Below are positions 5,895 to 6,937 of a stretch of DNA of 6,937 nt, in pieces. The notes under the pieces were generated by a model. That model was not told where the DNA came from and searched no databases. It saw nothing but the letters and a program-made list of their open reading frames with translations. Source of the stretch: CAZECE01 sp964510525 (GTDB lineage Bacteria > Pseudomonadota > Gammaproteobacteria > Pseudomonadales > JANQJO01); assembly GCA_964510525.1 (NCBI GenBank), contig CAZECE010000154.1, forward strand, positions 1 to 6,937, read 5' to 3'. The position numbers and the translations under genes are program-made. Each line of letters opens with the position of its first letter. Position 1 is the first letter of the stretch.

Positions 5895-6937
5895 TTAGAA
5901 AGTTTCCCATTGATAGGTCACTGGATAGCGCCGGTCGCGGACAAAGCTGTGTTCCGATAAACGCACGCCCAAAGCCCCCTGGCGGCGTTTGTATTCATTC
6001 ATATCCACTTTTCTGACCACCTCTTGAACCACCGGTAATGCATGGCCTTGTTCAACAATCTGTTCGACACTTAACGCCTCTTCAATGTAGTGCTTCAGCA
6101 TCTGATCCAACTCATCGTACGGCGGCAAGCTGTCGGTATCGAGTTGGTCTGGCGCTAACTCAGCACTGGGTGGTCGCTCGATCACTTCAACCGGAATCGC
6201 AGGGGAAACCTGATTTCGGTGCCGTGCTAATTGATACACTTGGGTTTTATAAACGTCTTTCAATACATTAAAACCACCCGCCATGTCGCCATAAAGCGTC
6301 GCGTAGCCAACCGATAATTCACTTTTATTCCCCGTGGTTAAGACAATGGCGCCCGTTTGATTCGACAACCCCATCAACAATAAACCGCGAATACGAGCTT
6401 GGAGATTTTGTTGCGTCACACCTAAGGGTTTTTCCGCATCCAACTCCCCTTCCAACGCAGACCACACGGCCTCATAAGCGCCCTGAATCGGGATATTTTT
6501 CAACGTAACGCCGAGCACATCAGCTTGTTGTTGAGCCAAGCTCACGCTCAAATCCGAGGTATATACAAAAGGCAACATCACGGCCGTCACGTTATCGACT
6601 CCCAACGCATCCACGGCCACCGCTAAGGTCAACGCCGAATCAATACCACCGGACAGGCCAATCAATGCACCGTTAAACCCATTTTGGGTCACATAATCGC
6701 GCACGCCCAGCACCAGCGCCTGGTAGGCTTGCGCCAAATCGTCCGGCCAACAAGCGTTTACCCCCTTTCCCAGGGCACCACTGGCCTGCAGACCAAATTC
6801 AGCCGAAATCAACGCGCTCTCGAACAGCGGCGCTTGCGCCATGACACGCCCTTCTGGGTTGATATAAAACGAACCGCCATCAAACACCAGCTCATCTTGT
6901 CCGCCCACTAAATTGACATAGGCCACCGCACACCGCG
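5895..6937 (-). CDS. nadE: Glutamine-dependent NAD+ synthetase, C-terminal part (gene runs off the window)
   Basis: Catalyses the last step of NAD synthesis, ATP-dependent amidation of deamido-NAD, using ammonia released from glutamine. The visible part begins near the end of the nitrilase-type glutaminase domain (YVNLVGGQDELVFDGGSFY), which shows this is the two-domain, glutamine-using form. The synthetase domain follows: P-loop GLSGGIDSALT, then LTTGNKSELSVGYATLYGDM, KDVYKTQVY, RPPSAELAPDQ with DTDSLPPYDELD, and the C-terminal YKRRQGALGVR...RDRRYPVT. The open frame continues to the last base of the window (at least RCA precedes VAYVNL), so the apparent GTG at 6926 is internal. Full-length family members have about 540 residues, so roughly 190, including the glutaminase catalytic Glu-Lys-Cys triad, lie outside. 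It ends 40 bp before the ATPase start. Confidence 0.95.
   Translation of the reverse strand, partial: RCAVAYVNLVGGQDELVFDGGSFYINPEGRVMAQAPLFESALISAEFGLQASGALGKGVNACWPDDLAQAYQALVLGVRDYVTQNGFNGALIGLSGGIDSALTLAVAVDALGVDNVTAVMLPFVYTSDLSVSLAQQQADVLGVTLKNIPIQGAYEAVWSALEGELDAEKPLGVTQQNLQARIRGLLLMGLSNQTGAIVLTTGNKSELSVGYATLYGDMAGGFNVLKDVYKTQVYQLARHRNQVSPAIPVEVIERPPSAELAPDQLDTDSLPPYDELDQMLKHYIEEALSVEQIVEQGHALPVVQEVVRKVDMNEYKRRQGALGVRLSEHSFVRDRRYPVTYQWETF

Overview
This window reads as ordinary chromosomal DNA of a gammaproteobacterium. The strongest reason is the divergent bamD / rluD-pgeF arrangement, which matches E. coli and pseudomonads. A lipoprotein signal on BamD and a glutamine-dependent type of NadE fit the same picture. 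I cannot assign a genus from the sequence alone. Coding density is high, and all genes except bamD are on the minus strand.

Layout from left to right: a partial dispersed-repeat arm (1-26); an MBL-fold metallo-hydrolase (42-923, minus); an HDOD signalling protein (974-1861, minus) with its own plausible promoter; pgeF (1956-2723, minus) and rluD (2711-3685, minus), which overlap and form an operon; bamD (3712-4440, plus), divergent from rluD with almost no intergenic space; a 136-bp structured repeat (4459-4594) that fills most of the gap between convergent genes; an AAA ATPase of the AAA_14/DUF4143 type (4604-5854, minus); and the C-terminal part of nadE (5895 to the window end, minus), whose start lies outside.

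The core genes serve ribosome maturation (RluD), purine nucleoside or cell-wall precursor housekeeping (PgeF), outer-membrane protein assembly (BamD) and NAD synthesis (NadE). The HDOD/MBL pair sits where E. coli has clpB after pgeF, and it looks like a small signalling module of unknown output. The ATPase between nadE and bamD is the most accessory-looking gene.

The most notable non-coding signal is the repeat. Its complete copy can be drawn as a four-way junction without unpaired bases at the crossing, with two 8-bp hairpins whose 5-nt loops are complementary. An identical 26-nt arm lies at the left window edge. Both arms begin 15-18 nt after a stop codon and have the same orientation relative to the gene they follow. 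Apart from this and a small duplicated peptide-coding stretch between the HDOD and MBL genes, I see no clear evidence of a new multi-gene system. No tRNA, rRNA, CRISPR array or transposase gene was seen.
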